DNA from: CALHVX01 sp964640725 | GTDB lineage: Bacteria > Pseudomonadota > Gammaproteobacteria > Pseudomonadales > Azotimanducaceae | Direction of reading: 5' to 3' | Length of the DNA: 64,000 nucleotides | NCBI GenBank assembly: GCA_964640725.1 | Contig: CAZXIJ010000020.1 | Span: forward strand, 16,227-80,226 | In this document: positions 62,148 through 64,000 of the stretch, in pieces | How the letters are laid out: each line of letters begins with the position of its first letter | How positions within the stretch are numbered: the stretch's first letter is position 1 | Position numbers and translations under genes: made by a program | Notes under the pieces: model-generated | Seen by the model: the letters and a program-made list of their open reading frames with translations, nothing else | Database searches by the model: none | Told to the model about the DNA's origin: nothing

Positions 62148-62486
62148 ATGAAACTGATCACAGCGATCATTAAACCGTTCAAGCTGGACGACGTTCGCGA
62201 GGCTTTGTCCGCGATCGGCGTGCAGGGCATGACGGTTACCGAGGTCAAGGGTTTTGGCCGCCAGAAGGGGCACACCGAGCTCTATCGGGGCGCCGAGTAC
62301 GTGGTCGATTTTCTCCCGAAGGTGAAGATCGAAGTCGCCATTGACTCAGCACTGCTGGATTCGGTCCTCGAGGCCATCAGCAAGGCTGCCAACACCGGCA
62401 AAGTGGGGGACGGCAAGATTTTCGTGTCGTCGCTGGAAGAGGTCGTGCGGATCCGCACGGGCGAAACAGGACCGGAAGCGGTCTAG
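62148..62486 (+). CDS. glnK: P-II nitrogen regulatory protein
   Basis: A 112-residue trimeric signal protein. It has the P-II sequence MKLITAIIKPFKLDDVREALS, the T-loop tyrosine Y51 in ELYRGAEYVVDF (the uridylylation site), GDGKIFV and the C-terminal VVRIRTGETGPEAV. It senses ATP/ADP and 2-oxoglutarate, and blocks AmtB when nitrogen is plentiful. Linkage to amtB supports the name glnK over glnB. It has GGAG-type upstream sequence and is followed 105 bp later by amtB. Confidence 0.96.
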   Translation: MKLITAIIKPFKLDDVREALSAIGVQGMTVTEVKGFGRQKGHTELYRGAEYVVDFLPKVKIEVAIDSALLDSVLEAISKAANTGKVGDGKIFVSSLEEVVRIRTGETGPEAV

Positions 62487-62591
62487 CGCAGACGCCGGTG
62501 AGCTGGCCGCGCCGCGCGCGAGCCACCAACCGCAAAGCTGTAGCGACGAACATGTAGGCGGGAGCACCGCTTACTACTGGAGATAGAGATT

Positions 62592-63833
62592 GTGGAAGAT
62601 CTGATTCAAACCAACTACGCCATCGACACCTTTTACTTTCTGGTCATGGGCGCGATGGTGATGTTCATGGCGCCGGGCTTCGCCATGCTCGAAGCCGGGC
62701 TCGTGAGGTCCAAGAACACCGCCGAGATCCTGACCAAGAACGTGGCGCTGTTTTCGATTGCATGCATCATGTACCTGCTGTTTGGGTACGCGATCATGTA
62801 CGGCGACGGCTCCGGCTGGATTCCGGCCTTTGGCTTTGGCATCGGCGAAGAAAACACCGTTGCCGATACGCTGGCCTCCGGCGGCGATACCTACTACTCG
62901 GCCCGGAGCGACTACTTCTTTCAGGTGGTGTTCGTTGCCACGGCCATGTCCATTGTCTCCGGTGCCGTTGCCGAGCGTATGAAGCTCTGGGCGTTCCTGA
63001 CCTTTGCCGTGGTCATGACCGGCTTCATCTACCCCGTGCAGGGTTTCTGGAAATGGGGCGGCGGTGCGCTGGACGAGGCCGGCTTCCTGGACTTCGCGGG
63101 CAGCGGCGTGGTGCATATGTGCGGCGCGGCCGCGGCCCTGGCCGGGGTCCTGCTGCTGGGCGCGCGCAAGGGCAAGTACGGCGCCAACGGCGAGGTCAAC
63201 GCGATCCCCGGTGCCAACATGCCGCTGGCAACCCTTGGCATGTTCATCCTCTGGTTTGGCTGGTTCGGCTTTAACGGCGGCAGCGAGCTGAAGGTCAGCA
63301 ACATCGACGAAGCCAACGCCGTATCGCAGGTCTTCGTGAACACCAACATCGCAGCCTGTGGCGGCCTGGTCGCGGCGCTCATTCTGGCGCGACTGTGGTT
63401 TGGCAAGGCAGACCTGACCATGGCGCTGAACGGTGCTTTGGCGGGCCTGGTCTCCATCACGGCCGAACCGCTCGCCGGTAGCGCCATGCTGTCCATGGTC
63501 GTGGGCATGGTTGGCGGCCTGCTGGTCGTATTCTCGATTGTGCTGCTGGACAAGCTGCGCATCGACGACCCGGTCGGCGCGATCTCGGTGCATGGCACCT
63601 GTGGCATCTGGGGTCTGATCGCTGTTTGCGTTACCAACGGCGAAGCGAGCGTCGGTGCTCAGCTGATGGGCACGGCGGTGATTTTCCTTTGGACCTTCGC
63701 GGCGAGCCTGGTGTTCTGGTTCATCATCAAGGCCGTCATCGGCCTGCGGATCTCTGAGGAAGAGGAGTACGAAGGCGCCGATATCGCAGAGTGCGGTGTC
63801 GAGGCCTACCCGGAGTTTTCCAAGACGGCATAA
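62592..63833 (+). CDS. amtB: Ammonium transporter
   Basis: A 413-residue inner-membrane protein of the Amt/Rh family with 11 predicted helices. Key residues: the pore twin histidines at H175 (GVVHMCG) and H334 (SVHGTCG), and the blocks FYFLVMGAMVMFMAPGFAMLEAGL and FGWFGFNGGSELKVS. It conducts ammonium; GlnK plugs it when nitrogen is in excess. Start is GTG at 62592, behind GGAG about 12 bases upstream. A terminator follows at 63859. Confidence 0.96.
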   Translation: MEDLIQTNYAIDTFYFLVMGAMVMFMAPGFAMLEAGLVRSKNTAEILTKNVALFSIACIMYLLFGYAIMYGDGSGWIPAFGFGIGEENTVADTLASGGDTYYSARSDYFFQVVFVATAMSIVSGAVAERMKLWAFLTFAVVMTGFIYPVQGFWKWGGGALDEAGFLDFAGSGVVHMCGAAAALAGVLLLGARKGKYGANGEVNAIPGANMPLATLGMFILWFGWFGFNGGSELKVSNIDEANAVSQVFVNTNIAACGGLVAALILARLWFGKADLTMALNGALAGLVSITAEPLAGSAMLSMVVGMVGGLLVVFSIVLLDKLRIDDPVGAISVHGTCGIWGLIAVCVTNGEASVGAQLMGTAVIFLWTFAASLVFWFIIKAVIGLRISEEEEYEGADIAECGVEAYPEFSKTA

Positions 63834-63858
63834 GCCTGACAGGAATGTGACGGATTCT

Positions 63859-63896
63859 GCCCGCAGCCCGGTTTCCGGTGCTGCGGGCTTTTTTTT
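63859..63896 (+). terminator. Rho-independent terminator of glnK-amtB
   Basis: A 9-bp perfect stem (GCCCGCAGC / GCTGCGGGC) with a 12-nt loop is followed by eight T residues. It closes the operon 26 bp after the amtB stop. Confidence 0.9.
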
Positions 63897-63905
63897 GCCC
63901 ATTTC

Positions 63906-63948
63906 TTGAACAATCGAGATTCTGTTCTATAACTACCTCGGTAGAACA
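63906..63948 (+). promoter_or_regulatory. Promoter with TetR-style operator over the -10
   Basis: -35 TTGAAC and -10 TATAAC are 16 bp apart. The inverted repeat TGTTCTA-N12-TAGAACA (63923-63948) overlaps the -10 box, which is typical of an autoregulated repressor or its target gene. Confidence 0.65.
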
Positions 63949-63965
63949 AGATTGGGAGATCGACC

Positions 63966-64000
63966 ATGGCTCAAACAGCCGACAAGGACAGCGGCCCGGC
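63966..64000 (+). CDS. Start of an unidentified gene (cut by window edge)
   Basis: Only 11 complete codons (MAQTADKDSGP) are visible, after a GGGAG ribosome-binding site 7 bases before the ATG. The operator over its promoter suggests control by a dimeric repressor, perhaps itself. No family can be named. Confidence 0.6.
   Translation, partial: MAQTADKDSGP

Noticed and set aside
1..64000. CRISPR arrays, insertion sequences, prophage, tRNA or rRNA genes
   Set aside because: Looked for direct-repeat arrays, transposase and integrase motifs and tRNA T-loop sequences on both strands; none seen.

Overview
The window is 64 kb of GC-rich chromosome from a Gram-negative bacterium, most likely a gammaproteobacterium. 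Evidence: outer-membrane lipid handling (MlaA), many lipobox proteins, cytochromes c4 and c5, HtpX, ComM/YifB, YgiQ, UbiK and a TorF-type porin beside glnK-amtB. An aerobic, probably aquatic lifestyle is an inference from the leucine catabolism genes, high-affinity ammonium uptake and several secreted hydrolases. The block of N at 3321-3420 shows that this is a draft or metagenome assembly. I saw no tRNA, rRNA, CRISPR array, insertion sequence or prophage.

Layout. 1-2.6 kb: a truncated serine hydrolase translationally coupled to a metallophosphoesterase, then a SIMPL-domain protein. 2.6-5.5 kb: alaS, interrupted in frame by a palindrome-rich 48-bp tandem repeat that runs into the assembly gap. 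5.5-8.9 kb: a coupled operon of alpha/beta hydrolase, mlaA and a type-1 periplasmic binding protein. 9.0-12.6 kb: a three-gene operon of little-known coiled-coil and membrane proteins. 12.6-23.2 kb: YgiQ, an M15 peptidase, a PQQ-type sugar dehydrogenase, a BON-LysM protein, MscL, small envelope proteins and a HerA-like ATPase. 23.7-30.4 kb: a repeat-rich lipoprotein with a peptidoglycan-binding domain, then OmpR-type regulator, LysM-FecR protein, CHASE2 histidine kinase and a small helix-hairpin-helix protein; this looks like an envelope-sensing module. 30.6-41.5 kb: outer-membrane and hydrolytic functions, with htpX and a prolyl oligopeptidase lipoprotein. 41.6-44.4 kb: a 914-residue coiled-coil protein ending in a helix-hairpin-helix domain.

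44.9-53.2 kb: cytochrome c4, alanine racemase, an Lrp-type regulator, a sulfatase, alanine dehydrogenase, a class III aminotransferase and an acetolactate-synthase-like enzyme. Together they suggest alanine/pyruvate turnover under Lrp-type control. 53.3-58.1 kb: both subunits of methylcrotonyl-CoA carboxylase and isovaleryl-CoA dehydrogenase, a compact but incomplete leucine catabolic operon. 58.2-61.4 kb: cytochrome c5, comM, ubiK and a TorF-type porin. 61.4-63.9 kb: a nitrogen-control region, with sigma-54-like elements on both strands and an NtrC-like palindrome between the porin and glnK-amtB. The window ends in the first codons of a gene whose promoter carries a TetR-style operator.

Strongest leads: the palindromic repeat inserted beside the editing-site motif of alaS, the hydrolase-MlaA-binding-protein operon, the envelope-sensing module whose regulator start codon abuts a terminator hairpin, and the divergent sigma-54/NtrC architecture linking the porin to ammonium uptake.
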